Shown here one piece after another: positions 1 through 8,849 of a DNA stretch of 64,000 bases. The notes under the pieces are model-generated. The model ran no database searches, was not told the DNA's origin, and worked only from the letters and a program-made list of their open reading frames with translations. The position numbers and the translations under genes are program-made. Numbering within the stretch: the first letter of the stretch is position 1; each line of letters opens with the position of its first letter. The stretch comes from SAR202 cluster bacterium bin22 (GTDB lineage Bacteria > Chloroflexota > Dehalococcoidia > Lucifugimonadales > UBA3495), in assembly GCA_002238505.1 (NCBI GenBank), contig MPMM01000010.1, positions 62,001 through 126,000 on the forward strand, in the 5' to 3' direction.

Positions 1-33
1 AATCCGCCCCCCTCTGTGGACACCTCCCCCCAA

Positions 34-60
34 TGTCGCCCTGAGCGCAGCCGAAGGGCC
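34..60. repeat. Dispersed short repeat (Chi-like GAGCGCAGCCGAAGG type)
   Basis: A 27-bp sequence with core CCTGAGCGCAGCCGAAGG recurs identically at 2255-2281. Diverged relatives (CCTGAGCTTGTCGAAGG and CCTGAGCCTGTCGAAGG) occur at 2485-2510 and 4645-4672, and in the tandem array at 12484-12789. All lie outside genes, as expected of a REP/MITE-like intergenic element. Confidence 0.75.
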
Positions 61-227
61 TCAAATCCTCCCCCCTCAACCCGGTTGCGGATCCGAAAGT
101 TGGTTTGCGGGATGTTTTTAATCCCGGCGTAACGCCAATTTCCTCAAAACGCGACTCCCCCGTCGCCAGCAGTCGCTTATGGAGTTGGCGCCAACCCCGG
201 GGACGTCTGGCCGCCCCGGCTTATCCC

Positions 228-1037
228 CTACCTTCTCGTAGCCCTCCCCCGCAACGCCGCCAGGGCCAGGAACAGGCTGAACACTCCCACCCCCAGCGTC
301 GCAATCAGGCCGAATATAATATCGTCCGCCTTCCATCCCTCGGTAATCAGCGACCTCTCGGCCGCCAGGAGGTAGGTCACCGGATTGTAGTCGGCAATGG
401 TGGAAAGCCACGGCGTCATCTGTTCCTGCGGTATGAACAGGGTCGTCATGAACAGGAAAGGGAAGAACAGCAGGAAGGACAGGTTCACCGCGGCCACATT
501 CCCCGTTTTGAAGGCAATGGCGTAAGGAAATCCGTTATATGCCAGGCCCCAAAGCCCTGCCAGGAGCATGAACGTCAAAATTCCCAGCACTCCCGTCTCA
601 AACTGGACACCCACAATAAAACCCATTATCACCACGGGAATCGTCAGGGCTACAATCAGCACAAAGTCTGCCATCAACAGCCCCAGCAGCAGCGCTCCCC
701 GGTTCACCGGAGTTATCACCAGCCGGTCAAAGTAGCCCGACTGTATATCCGTCACCACCGTAATGGCGCGGGACACGCCGGTCACCGCAAACAGCACCGC
801 TACCGGCAACTGAAACGCCCGGTAGTCCAGCCCCGGGATATTCTCCGCAAAGTCCTGCAGCGCTCCCACCGTCACCGCGAACATGAACACTGGGATGCAC
901 AGGGCCGGTATCACTGTTTCCAGGTCCCGCAGCATCGCGCGCACCGCCCGCCGCGCCACGGCAAGAACATCCCTGAAGAACCCCCCCTTGCGGGCGTGTA
1001 CCGTTATCGATGTGGCGCCCGATGCGACGGCCATCAT
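228..1037 (-). CDS. ABC-2 type transporter permease (DrrB-like)
   Basis: This 269-residue polytopic membrane protein has about six hydrophobic segments and the layout of ABC-2/DrrB export permeases. A cytoplasmic N-terminal stretch of about 35 residues precedes the first helix. The ATG follows AAAGGAG closely. It lies 57 nt downstream of the ATPase gene on the same strand, so the two should form one ATPase-permease operon and assemble as a 2+2 exporter in the inner membrane. The substrate cannot be read from sequence; family members move drugs, lipids or polysaccharide precursors. Its length is normal for the family and no damage is visible. Confidence 0.88.
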   Translation of the reverse strand: MMAVASGATSITVHARKGGFFRDVLAVARRAVRAMLRDLETVIPALCIPVFMFAVTVGALQDFAENIPGLDYRAFQLPVAVLFAVTGVSRAITVVTDIQSGYFDRLVITPVNRGALLLGLLMADFVLIVALTIPVVIMGFIVGVQFETGVLGILTFMLLAGLWGLAYNGFPYAIAFKTGNVAAVNLSFLLFFPFLFMTTLFIPQEQMTPWLSTIADYNPVTYLLAAERSLITEGWKADDIIFGLIATLGVGVFSLFLALAALRGRATRR

Positions 1038-1094
1038 TTTCTCCTTTGGTGTATCACGTGGAAAACTATGTCGGCAGGTTAGTCTGTCCGCAGG

Positions 1095-2075
1095 CTAGTC
1101 GTCTTCCTGTCCCGCTTCTTCCCGCTGCAGCCTGGAACCCGTCACCTGCAGGAAGACGTCGTCCAGGGTGGGCGTGCGCAGGGTCAACTCCCTCACGCCC
1201 ACTCCCATTTCATTCAGTTTCAGGGCCACCGCGCTCACCAGGGCCGCCCCATTCCCGGAGCTGACCGTCAGTTCCGATTCGTGCGCATCTACTCCCTCCA
1301 CATTCGGCAATGCCTCCAGCGCGGCCAGCGCCTTGTCCGATACCGGTGCATCCATGTGGATGATTATCAGGTCCGAGCCCCGCGAATGTTTCAGTTCCAG
1401 CGGCGTCCCCTGGACGGCCAGTCGTCCCCGGTCGATTATCCCCACCCGGTGGGCCAGGGCATCGGCCTCTTCCAGGTACTGGGTGGTCAGAAATATTGTC
1501 ACGCCCAGTTCCGTGTTAATCTGTCCCACCTCTACGAAAATCCGGTTCCTGCTTATGGGGTCCAGGCCGGTGGTGGGTTCGTCCAGGAACAGGATTTCCG
1601 GCTGGTGAATCAGGGCCGCCGCCAGGTCCAGCCGACGCTTCATTCCCCCCGAGTAGGTACCAATCATCCGCCCCATTGCATCGCCAATATCAATCAGGTC
1701 GCTCAGGTCGGCCATCCGGGAGGCGATTTCCCGCTCCCTAAGCCCATATAACCGCCCCTGCAGCGTAAGCAGTTCCCGACCCGTCTGATTCTCGTCCAGG
1801 GCCGCTTCCTGCAGTGCGGCGCCGATCCGCAGCCGCACCTGGTCGGGCTGGGCTACCGCGTCAAAGCCGGCCACCGATATGGACCCCGCCGTCGGCGACA
1901 GCAGGGTTATGAGCATCCTGATGACAGTCGTTTTGCCCGCCCCGTTGGGCCCCAGAAACCCGTAAATTTCGCCCCGGTGGACGGACAAGTCTATTCCGTC
2001 CACGGCCCGCACCGCCCCAAACTCCCGCACCAGCCCCCGCGTTACAATTGCATCCTGCTCCTGCGACACGCTCAT
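1095..2075 (-). CDS. ABC transporter ATP-binding protein (DrrA-like)
   Basis: This 326-residue ATPase energises the permease encoded next to it. Walker A (GPNGAGKT) is at residues 42-49, the ABC signature (YSGGMKRR) at 141-148 and Walker B (ILFLDEPTTGLD) at 161-172. The switch region reads TTQYLEEAD, with Gln where many ABC proteins have His; this is usual in the DrrA/daunorubicin-resistance subfamily. About 100 residues after the nucleotide-binding domain match the C-terminal extension of that subfamily. The gene is first in a two-gene operon with the permease. Substrate is unknown. Confidence 0.92.
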   Translation of the reverse strand: MSVSQEQDAIVTRGLVREFGAVRAVDGIDLSVHRGEIYGFLGPNGAGKTTVIRMLITLLSPTAGSISVAGFDAVAQPDQVRLRIGAALQEAALDENQTGRELLTLQGRLYGLREREIASRMADLSDLIDIGDAMGRMIGTYSGGMKRRLDLAAALIHQPEILFLDEPTTGLDPISRNRIFVEVGQINTELGVTIFLTTQYLEEADALAHRVGIIDRGRLAVQGTPLELKHSRGSDLIIIHMDAPVSDKALAALEALPNVEGVDAHESELTVSSGNGAALVSAVALKLNEMGVGVRELTLRTPTLDDVFLQVTGSRLQREEAGQEDD

Positions 2076-2254
2076 CTCACCCCAGCTCTACGAAACCAGA
2101 ACCCTATACCACGAATTACAACCACAATTCTCCACCCAGCTTCCGCAACTGATACTACCATACCCGCATTCAGCCAACTACACCTCCACTCTGGCAGGAC
2201 AATCGCGTTCTAGATTCAACATAAGGGTTGCAGGCCACCACTGGCCATAAGTCA

Positions 2255-2281
2255 TGTCGCCCTGAGCGCAGCCGAAGGGCC
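2255..2281. repeat. Dispersed short repeat, copy 2
   Basis: Identical over 27 bp to positions 34-60. Both copies lie in non-coding sequence flanking the DrrAB-like operon. Confidence 0.75.
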
Positions 2282-2484
2282 TAAAATCGCCGCCACATTA
2301 CAAGCCAGGGGTAACTCAACCACCGCCATCGGTAGTCTCTCCGCAATGAAATCATGTCATCCTGATCCCAGCCAAAGCCCCCAACCCCCAGTAGGGGCAC
2401 ACCCACGTGTCTGCCCTGTGTCCCACCCATTCAACCAACCCCAATTCGCGAAAATTCATGCCCCTTCGTGGACTAACTTTCCCC

Positions 2485-2510
2485 CGTTCGTCCTGAGCTT
2501 GTCGAAGGAC
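2485..2510. repeat. Dispersed short repeat, TTGTCGAAGG variant
   Basis: CGTTCGTCCTGAGCTTGTCG followed by AAGGAC. It is the same element family as the unit of the array at 12484-12789, in the opposite orientation. Confidence 0.7.
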
Positions 2511-2619
2511 ATCCCCCTGCCTGGAAAACTCCCCCCACTGACACCACCCCCTTCCCACCCTGGATAACCCACCCCTACCATCAAAAGACAATACCCAAAA
2601 GAGAGCCGCCCCAACCGTA

Positions 2620-2642
2620 GGGGCGGGTTTGAAACCCGCCCC
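2620..2642. repeat. Palindromic dispersed repeat (GGGGCGGGTTT arms)
   Basis: A perfect inverted repeat with 11-bp arms GGGGCGGGTTT/AAACCCGCCCC and a one-base centre. A near-identical copy is at 12843-12863. Degenerate relatives occur near 49381, 62815, 32571 and 33110. All are intergenic. Confidence 0.75.
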
Positions 2643-2826
2643 TGACCCTGGCCCACAAGGGAACCAAAAATGACCCCATGCATCGCCAATAACCAAATTT
2701 CACCCCTCTCCCTCTGGGAGAGGGGCCGGGGGTGAGGGCCCCCGCACAAATGAGCGCAAATAACCCCGAAAAACTAATTTTCCCCAATCCCCACCAGCAA
2801 ATAAATTCTCTAACCGGAGCAAACCC

Positions 2827-3411
2827 ATGTACACCATCACCCAGATCCGCAACCGCGTTAACACCCTCAAGCGCAAGTACGCCACCGAACTCAAGATCCT
2901 CAAGGTCTTCCCCATCGCCGAGGAACTCTCCCTCGACTGGGCCTGCATGGCCGCCGACCGCCTGCCCCTGCCCGACAGCCACGACTTCATCCGTCACCTG
3001 GCATCCTGGGGCTTCCGCTTCAACACCTACACCAACCTGTTCCAGTACCTGGAACGCTGTCGTGAGCAGGGCGACATCCCCGACGCCCAGGGCATCCTGG
3101 CCAGCCTCTTCCCCGAGGTGCCCCGCGAGAAACTGGTAAAACTCCTGCCCTACAACCGTCCTCCCCGGGAGGACCGGGGATGGTATGCTGCCAAGAGCCG
3201 TCAAATCGTCTGCGCCGCCGCCATGGTCCTTGCCAGCATGCGCCGGCTCACCGCGCCCCGGTCCGGCAGGCCCCTGCCCCGCCCGGCCACTGGTCCCGCC
3301 CCGGTCGCTGCTGTCGAACTCCGCAGGCTCTACGTGCGCCGGCTTTGCCAGGCCCCTTCAGCCCGCACCATTCCTACCGGCCCGCGAAGCTGGCGACCTC
3401 TTCGCCGTTAA
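2827..3411 (+). CDS. Hypothetical protein, possibly with a spurious C-terminal half
   Basis: The ATG follows CCGGAG. Residues 1 to about 115 look like a genuine small soluble helical protein, with basic and acidic residues mixed and several aromatic residues (LDWACMAADRLPLP, RFNTYTNLFQYLERC). Residues beyond about 120 become Arg/Pro/Ala-rich and lose protein character, and the last 38 nt overlap the 3' end of the convergent lipoprotein gene. I do not recognise the family. The N-terminal half could be a full-length ancestral gene whose stop codon was lost; this is inference. Confidence 0.5.
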   Translation: MYTITQIRNRVNTLKRKYATELKILKVFPIAEELSLDWACMAADRLPLPDSHDFIRHLASWGFRFNTYTNLFQYLERCREQGDIPDAQGILASLFPEVPREKLVKLLPYNRPPREDRGWYAAKSRQIVCAAAMVLASMRRLTAPRSGRPLPRPATGPAPVAAVELRRLYVRRLCQAPSARTIPTGPRSWRPLRR

Positions 3412-4534
3412 ACCTGACCGTGTATTGCTGGCCGCTCCTGAAGTGGCGCCCCAGCGGTATAACTGTTTCCTCCACCGGGTAGTCGGTAATACAGATTATG
3501 GAACCTTCATCCGGCGCCACCCGGTAGTAAGTCAGGGTGACATCAATGACCTCGGCCTCCCGGCGGCTCACGGTGAAGCCGTCCGGATGGGAACACCCGC
3601 TGCCTGCGGCAATCCCGTAGGTCACCGCCAGCTCATACATGAGAGGCGGACCTTCAATGGTCCGGAGTTCCGCCTCCACAATGTCAGCCTGCACGTTCAC
3701 CGGAAAGGGAAAGTCGTCAGGAGGACGGGAGAATGTGCCGGTTATGTTGCCGTTCACAAACAACGTGTATGTCTTGCCCGGTTCTATAAGGCCGGTCAGA
3801 TCAATGTGCTCATCCAGCTCAACCAGGTTCTCGTCGCAGGGCCTCGCCCACTCGGCCGCCGGCGGGACCATGTGGGTCAGGCTGACTACTATATCGCCGT
3901 CGTTGACCATTACCATCTGGTCGCGCCGCCTGGAGCAGTTCTCGGTCTGGCTTTGCAGGTACCAGACCCGGAGGAAGTCTCCTTCGTGGGGAGGCAGCAT
4001 TTCCGCCCCCACCACCGGATACTCCTTCTCAACCCAGGCGTTGGGGTCCACCGGTTCCTCGCCGGATTCGGGAGGCGGCGGCTGGACCATCACCAACAGC
4101 ATGTCCAGCTTGCTGGGGTTGCCCCGGGTGATTACGTCGTAGGCAGTGTCGTTTATGAAGGCCAGCCGCCCGTCCGACTCGGTGATACGGGCCTGGATCG
4201 AGTAGGTGTTGCGGTCACTGATGTCGTCCCGGCTGTATTCCAGCTTGAAACTGATGGGTACCTGCCCGGGATTCTCTATGACCTGCTCGGCTATGAGGGG
4301 AGCGGCAGCGTCCTGGAGCGATGTATCGCGAAGCTGGACTTCCAGCCGTGCCCCGGGCGTCAAAGCCAGCCGTTCCCTGTAGGTAAAGGTGCCCGAAACC
4401 GAGGCATTGGGACGCTTGCCCGAAGTTACCGTGCTGGTGGAATTGCCAGATCCCGTATCGCCCTGGCAGGCTGCCACCGCCACGAGCATCACGGACAGTG
4501 CAAGGAGAACAACGAAGGCCAGTTTGGGGGTCAT
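3374..4534 (-). CDS. YbaY/YscW-type lipoprotein
   Basis: A 386-residue exported lipoprotein. The signal peptide ends in the lipobox VAAC with Cys23, so the mature protein should be anchored to the outer face of the membrane. Residues of about 45-145 show the YbaY/YscW pattern: a tyrosine-containing strand, LTPGARLEVQLRD, then IENPGQVPISF, then FINDTAYDVITRGNPS. These domains are beta-sandwich modules in secreted or surface lipoproteins. The remaining 240 residues are Cys-containing, acidic and not recognised. The ATG has GAGGCG upstream. Role is unknown; an envelope chaperone or binding role is inferred from the family. Confidence 0.8.
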   Translation of the reverse strand: MTPKLAFVVLLALSVMLVAVAACQGDTGSGNSTSTVTSGKRPNASVSGTFTYRERLALTPGARLEVQLRDTSLQDAAAPLIAEQVIENPGQVPISFKLEYSRDDISDRNTYSIQARITESDGRLAFINDTAYDVITRGNPSKLDMLLVMVQPPPPESGEEPVDPNAWVEKEYPVVGAEMLPPHEGDFLRVWYLQSQTENCSRRRDQMVMVNDGDIVVSLTHMVPPAAEWARPCDENLVELDEHIDLTGLIEPGKTYTLFVNGNITGTFSRPPDDFPFPVNVQADIVEAELRTIEGPPLMYELAVTYGIAAGSGCSHPDGFTVSRREAEVIDVTLTYYRVAPDEGSIICITDYPVEETVIPLGRHFRSGQQYTVRFNGEEVASFAGR

Positions 4535-4644
4535 CTTTGCGCCTCAAATTGAAAGAGTTTATGGGTACTTTCTCAATTATAGAGACGCAAGGAACCGGCG
4601 GTTGGTTCCAGGGTCTTTCGATTATTCTGATAGAGGCTCTTCCA

Positions 4645-4672
4645 CCGTTCGCCCTGAGCCTGTCGAAGGGCC
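4645..4672. repeat. Dispersed short repeat, CCTGTCGAAGG variant
   Basis: CCGTTCGCCCTGAGCCTGTC followed by GAAGGGCC. It is the reverse complement of the core unit in the 12484-12789 tandem array and lies in the gap between the lipoprotein and the MFS gene. Confidence 0.75.
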
Positions 4673-4778
4673 GCCCGGAATGGTTGTCCAGGCTCACTAC
4701 GAACTGACCCAGGGAGTTGCCATCGACAATCGAAAGACCCTGCGATTGGTTCCCGCCGGAGGCCGGGAATTTCGGAGA

Positions 4779-5966
4779 TTATGTCGCCGGAACACCCGGC
4801 GGAGGCCGCAGGGGTGTAAGGGCCAGCGCCACCGCTCCTCCCACCCAAAGCACAGCGGCGTAGGTGAACACGGAACCGATCCCGTACTGGTTTACCACCA
4901 CGGCGGCGATCAGGGGAGCCACGCCGCTGAGGACGCTGTTGACGCCCATGACGATGCCCATGGTCACGCCCTCGGTGCCCCGTCCCACCTGGTCCAGCAC
5001 CGTGGCCTGCAGAATCTGGTTCATGGAGGAACTGAACAGCCCGATAGCCAGTACGATGGCCATCAGCATGAAGCCGGCGCCCACGGGTTCTATGGCCAGC
5101 GACAGGAGGCCCACGGCGGTCAGGCATGGTATCAGGATCAGCTTCCGCCCAAAGCGGTCGGACAGCAGCCCTGCTATGGGAGAGGAAACCACCCCCAGTA
5201 TCAGGAGCAGAGTAAGGTGCAGCCCCACCATAAAGGCCGAAAAGCCCAGCCCGCCCTCGGCAACCGGGTCGTGCAGGTACTTGGCCAGCCAGAACATCAA
5301 CACCACCGACCCCATGTCCCGCAGGCTGCTCACCAGCACCAGGGCCAGGATTGCCGGCTTGTGCAGCAGGCCTCCGGCGTCCCTGAACCGCTGGCCCATA
5401 TCAGTACGCGGGCCTGCGTCCTCCCCGTCTCCACCCAGGTGGAAGAGGGCCCAGAAGACCACGCCGGTCATCACCACGGCGGGGAACACGTACACTACGG
5501 CAACCGGCCGCCAGGCGCCGGCGAACAGCGTAAGCAGCGCGCCCACTATCAGCGGCCCAATGCTGTCGCCGACCTGACCTCCCACGCCGTGCATGGACAG
5601 GCTGAATCCTCGCCTGGCCGGGAACCGCTGCGAAATGGCTGCGATGGCCGGCATATGCCACACCGTTCCAGGCAGGGGCAGCAGGATGAACACCAGCGCC
5701 AGAACGACAAACCCCGGCGATGCGGCCACCAGTCCGTACCCAACTGCCGCCACCGCCATGCAGAGGGTCAGCATCAACCCCCACCGGCGGCGGAAGATGT
5801 CCACGATGAAGCCGGTCGGTATGTTGGCCACACCCCCGCTGATGCTCAGAATGGCAATCAGCGCGCCGAACTGGAAGTTGGTGAAGCCCATAGCCGTCTG
5901 GATGATGGGCAGCAGCACGACTATGCTCTGGCCGTACCAGTGGGTAAAGCCGTGGCCGATGGACAA
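4779..5966 (-). CDS. MFS transporter
   Basis: A polytopic protein of about 395 residues with 12 hydrophobic segments. The loop after helix 2 reads FIVDIFRRRWG, a form of the MFS signature. The equivalent loop in the second half is LLSDRFGRK, as expected of the two six-helix repeats. The start is uncertain. A TTG at 5966 opens inside what should be helix 1. Upstream codons (R-Y-R-R-G-G-P-F-I-L-T-N) look like genuine protein and stay open for about 40 codons with no ATG or GTG, so translation may begin further upstream at a rarer codon. Substrate is unknown. Confidence 0.82.
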   Translation of the reverse strand: MSIGHGFTHWYGQSIVVLLPIIQTAMGFTNFQFGALIAILSISGGVANIPTGFIVDIFRRRWGLMLTLCMAVAAVGYGLVAASPGFVVLALVFILLPLPGTVWHMPAIAAISQRFPARRGFSLSMHGVGGQVGDSIGPLIVGALLTLFAGAWRPVAVVYVFPAVVMTGVVFWALFHLGGDGEDAGPRTDMGQRFRDAGGLLHKPAILALVLVSSLRDMGSVVLMFWLAKYLHDPVAEGGLGFSAFMVGLHLTLLLILGVVSSPIAGLLSDRFGRKLILIPCLTAVGLLSLAIEPVGAGFMLMAIVLAIGLFSSSMNQILQATVLDQVGRGTEGVTMGIVMGVNSVLSGVAPLIAAVVVNQYGIGSVFTYAAVLWVGGAVALALTPLRPPPGVPAT

Positions 5967-6255
5967 ATTGGTGAGAATGAAGGGCCCGCCTCGCCGGTAG
6001 CGGGGCTGGCCTCCCAGAGAGTTTTGCGGTGCCGAAGCTTCCAGTTCAGACCTCCATTGCTTGCCGTCTAGGGGGTGTCGTCAAGAACCAAGTTCCGTCT
6101 TTCCGGCGCAGTCCGGAATCCAGAGCCGTCGTAAGAAAGGATGACATGCGCAACGATATACCAGGACTCTGGTATGTCGCCTGCTTACAACCGATACCCA
6201 ACCAGCAGGAAGGACTAATTTGACTACAACCGCAAAGGCGATTGATCATTTTGAA

Positions 6256-6426
6256 TCACCCGCCAACAAACCGTTCCAGCGCCCGCTCCAGACCTTGGTA
6301 CGCGTCGGAACGGGTGCCCAGGATTATCAGCAACCCGCCCGTCAGCGCCAGCGCAGCCACAAAAACGCTGCCGGCCAGCCCCAGCAGGAAACGGGAACCC
6401 TTAAAAACATGAGTGTCGTCAGCCAT
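6256..6426 (-). CDS. Small single-pass membrane protein (56 aa)
   Basis: A short ATG-initiated ORF. A charged N-terminus of about 12 residues is followed by one strongly hydrophobic helix (residues about 13-37, ending GGLLIILG) and an amphipathic tail ending ERALERFVGG. It lies 24 nt downstream of the PPOX-fold gene on the same strand and could be co-transcribed with it. Codon use resembles its neighbours. The SD sequence is weak. No family is recognised; a membrane micropeptide or anchoring role is only a guess. Confidence 0.5.
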   Translation of the reverse strand: MADDTHVFKGSRFLLGLAGSVFVAALALTGGLLIILGTRSDAYQGLERALERFVGG

Positions 6427-6450
6427 GCCAATTGCCAGGTCAGCTTGTTA

Positions 6451-6873
6451 CTAAGTCAGCTTCCCGTAAACCGTTTCGGGGGTTACCAGGATGGCCACCG
6501 AGTCTTGCTTTACCATGGCCTCGTCGTACTCTTCCCAGTCCGGGTGTTCGCTGCCGCTGCAGGCGCGGAAAATGTCCCTCAGCAGCAGGCGCAGTTCCTC
6601 GGCATCGGTGTTGAAGGCTCCCTTCAGCTCCGCCTTGCCCTCCACCACCGCGTAGGTGCGCCAGTCGGGGGTGATGCACAGCACGGTGCACTGGGGATTG
6701 CGGCGCAGGTTGCGCACCTTCTGCGACCTGGGATATACCGACGCCAGGGCCATGTAGCCCTCGTAAGCCCCGCAGACTACCGCGCTGGCGTGTACCGCCC
6801 CGCTGGGCCGGATGGTTTGCACTATGGCCCGATGGTTGGTTTCCAGGAAGGAACGAATGTCTTCAAACTCCAT
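6451..6873 (-). CDS. PPOX-fold flavin/F420-binding protein
   Basis: A 140-residue protein of the pyridoxamine 5'-phosphate oxidase-like split-barrel superfamily. Early strands read AIVQTIRPSGAVHASAVV. A middle stretch (RSQKVRNLRRNPQCTVL) matches the cofactor-phosphate-binding segment of the TIGR03618-type subgroup, and WRTYAVVEGKAEL forms a later strand. Such enzymes bind FMN, heme or F420 and reduce small molecules; which cofactor is used here is not clear. GAGGTG lies 6 nt before the ATG. The small membrane ORF follows directly. Confidence 0.8.
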   Translation of the reverse strand: MEFEDIRSFLETNHRAIVQTIRPSGAVHASAVVCGAYEGYMALASVYPRSQKVRNLRRNPQCTVLCITPDWRTYAVVEGKAELKGAFNTDAEELRLLLRDIFRACSGSEHPDWEEYDEAMVKQDSVAILVTPETVYGKLT

Positions 6874-7008
6874 ACTTGCACCTCTACAATGGTCGCCCGC
6901 AAGGACCGCCGGGGTTCAAACCTGGTGCCGCCTCGGCCGAAATCGTTGCAGGCCGTCGTCACAAACTCATGCCGCCGCCGGGGCCCCATGGTAAGCCCCG
7001 TAGCGCCG

Positions 7009-7308
7009 TCAGGTGTCCGTCTTCTGCAGGGCTGGCAGGATCTTGGTATTCCAGTAGTCGCGGTCTCCCGCCTCGCGCAACTCCTCTACCAGATCCGCGG
7101 TTTCCGAACCCACAGAGCCGCTCAGTTCGGCGGTGGAACGGTCTCCCGCCAGTTCGGTAACGGCAGTCCGCAGCTTCATCACGTACTCGGCCACCTCAAT
7201 GGCTGCCTGGTCCGATGCAGACCTGGCCTGCAGGGCCTCCAGCTTCTCCAGCCATTCGAGGCCTCTTTCGGCATCGTCAAACATGTCTTCCAGGGTAGTA
7301 GTGGTCAT
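7009..7308 (-). CDS. Hypothetical acidic helical protein (99 aa)
   Basis: A soluble, strongly acidic, almost entirely helical protein with no Cys and no clear motif. It starts MTTTTLEDMFDDAERG behind a GAGGGGGG tract. It lies between the PPOX-fold gene and an FAD oxidoreductase on the same strand. I do not recognise the family. Its composition and clean start support a real gene. Confidence 0.6.
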   Translation of the reverse strand: MTTTTLEDMFDDAERGLEWLEKLEALQARSASDQAAIEVAEYVMKLRTAVTELAGDRSTAELSGSVGSETADLVEELREAGDRDYWNTKILPALQKTDT

Positions 7309-7460
7309 CCGGCGGCCCCCCTCATTACCAAACGTGGCACTATTCTACCCTACTGCCGGGTCAACTTGGAATTGGAACCCGGTCCAGGCTGTACCCCGGC
7401 TGGAATCGAAGCTGGTATGAAACTGGAACAAGGCTGCCATGTGCCGGCTTCAGGCCCCTG

Positions 7461-8663
7461 TCAGTCGCCAGGGACTGACACGCACCTGGCCGCATCCGAT
7501 TCAGCCAGCGCCGGCGGTCTGTGGCCAGTGTGGATGTAGTCGGCTATCAGCTTGCCGGCCATGGGCCCCCGCCCGAACCCGGACGAGGCCAGCCCACTGA
7601 CGATGTACAGGTTCTCGACTTGGGGTATCTTGCCGATGACCGGCTTGCCGTCCAGGGAAAAGGGCATCAGGCCAGCCCATGTTCTGGCAATGGATACCTG
7701 CCCCAGCATGGGCAGAATCTCCCTGGCGTGGCCAAAGTTCACCTCGATGCCCTCGGGCTCGACCGTCTTGTCGAAGCCGGCCAGTTGCCGGTCTCCGCCA
7801 AAGATGATCTCGCCATCCCTGGTCTGCCGGCCGTAGAGATGCCTGGTAATCCGCCGGTCTCCATCGTGCGTAAGCTCGGGAGGCGTAGTAGCGTCGCTGG
7901 CCGGACCCTTCTGCCACTGCAGGGGAGACTGGGCCGCCGACAGGGAGAAGAAGATCCTGGGAGGCAGCGGTTCCGTGGCCCACATCTGGCCCCGAACCGG
8001 AGCTATGCCGATACGCAAACCCAGCATCTCGCCCACCGGCCTGCACCAGGCGCCGGCAGCCAGTACCAGGCTCCTCGCCGTGTGGACTTCCCCGGCGCAG
8101 GCAACCCGAAACTCCCCGTTGGCCTGCGGGGACACCTCGGTTACTTCCCGACCGGTCTTGACCTGGGCTCCCAGGTTACGGGCAGCCGCGGCCAGTGCCT
8201 GGGTTGCCTTAACCGGATCGGCCTGGGCTCGCAGGGGGAAATGCACTGCCCCAGGCAAGTCCGGATTCAGTTCCGGCTCCATGCCCCGCGCCTCTGCCGT
8301 GGAAAGCAACTCCAGGGTGTAACCGGCAGACTTCAGGGATAGCACGGCATCCCGCGAGAACTCGTACTGCTCCGGTGTCTGAATGACCTGCAAAGCGCCC
8401 GACGCCCGAAACTCGATGTCGTAGCCAAGTTCCAGTTGCAGGCTGCGGAATATCTGGAGGCTGCCCATCGTCAGATATGACTGCAGGTTGGGGATATGTC
8501 CCCAGCCGAGCGCGCCAATTCCCCCGGCGTTTACGCCCGAGGCTTCCGAGGCAATGTCGCCTCGCTCCAGCAGCGTAACGCTGCGGCCGTGCAGCGCCAG
8601 ATGGTAGGCGGTAGAAACCCCGGCAATGCCTCCGCCAATGACAATCACTTCCGACTCTGCCAT
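7461..8663 (-). CDS. FAD-dependent oxidoreductase, DAO family
   Basis: A 400-residue flavoprotein of the D-amino-acid/sarcosine/glycine oxidase group. The dinucleotide-binding motif IGGGIAG is at residues 9-15, followed by an acidic residue at the end of strand 2 (LLERGD). The C-terminal part has the family's second FAD contact region (TWAGLMPFSLDGKPVIG, then YIVSGLASSGFGRGPMAGKL). These enzymes oxidise secondary or primary amines with FAD. The ATG follows GGGAGGGG. It is divergent from an LLM oxidoreductase and a second DAO-family gene, suggesting a local catabolic cluster. Substrate is unknown. Confidence 0.88.
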   Translation of the reverse strand: MAESEVIVIGGGIAGVSTAYHLALHGRSVTLLERGDIASEASGVNAGGIGALGWGHIPNLQSYLTMGSLQIFRSLQLELGYDIEFRASGALQVIQTPEQYEFSRDAVLSLKSAGYTLELLSTAEARGMEPELNPDLPGAVHFPLRAQADPVKATQALAAAARNLGAQVKTGREVTEVSPQANGEFRVACAGEVHTARSLVLAAGAWCRPVGEMLGLRIGIAPVRGQMWATEPLPPRIFFSLSAAQSPLQWQKGPASDATTPPELTHDGDRRITRHLYGRQTRDGEIIFGGDRQLAGFDKTVEPEGIEVNFGHAREILPMLGQVSIARTWAGLMPFSLDGKPVIGKIPQVENLYIVSGLASSGFGRGPMAGKLIADYIHTGHRPPALAESDAARCVSVPGD

Positions 8664-8849
8664 TTCCAGCCCCCTCCCTTCATCTTCCTAACTATACGCT
8701 GGGCATGAAGCCGGCTTCAACGACCGAACCAGCAAGGACAAGGGCAAAGTCCCTCACCCACAGGCAAGGAGAGATTTGCCTCAAAGGGGAGATTAAAGAT
8801 AAACTCGGCCTGCCCCCAACACGTCAGCCCGAAGGAGGCTTTCAACGCC

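Larger units (their letters stand above)
2076..2826. other. Intergenic region rich in dispersed repeats
   Basis: About 750 bp with no convincing gene. It holds two copies of the GAG...GAAGG element (2255-2281, 2485-2510), a palindromic repeat at 2620-2642, and at 2702-2742 a repeat with arms CCCCTCTCCCTC and GAGAGGGG. ORFs here are low-complexity and overlap the repeats. Confidence 0.7.

Noticed and set aside
3185-4552. 455-codon ORF opposite the YbaY-like lipoprotein
   Set aside because: It is antisense to a lipoprotein with a clear signal and family pattern; the ORF itself has no recognisable domain.
4389-6071. Long antisense ORF of 560 codons opposite the MFS gene
   Set aside because: It runs antisense to a convincing MFS gene; composition is His/Gln/Pro-rich with no membrane or domain pattern, which is typical shadow coding in GC-rich DNA.
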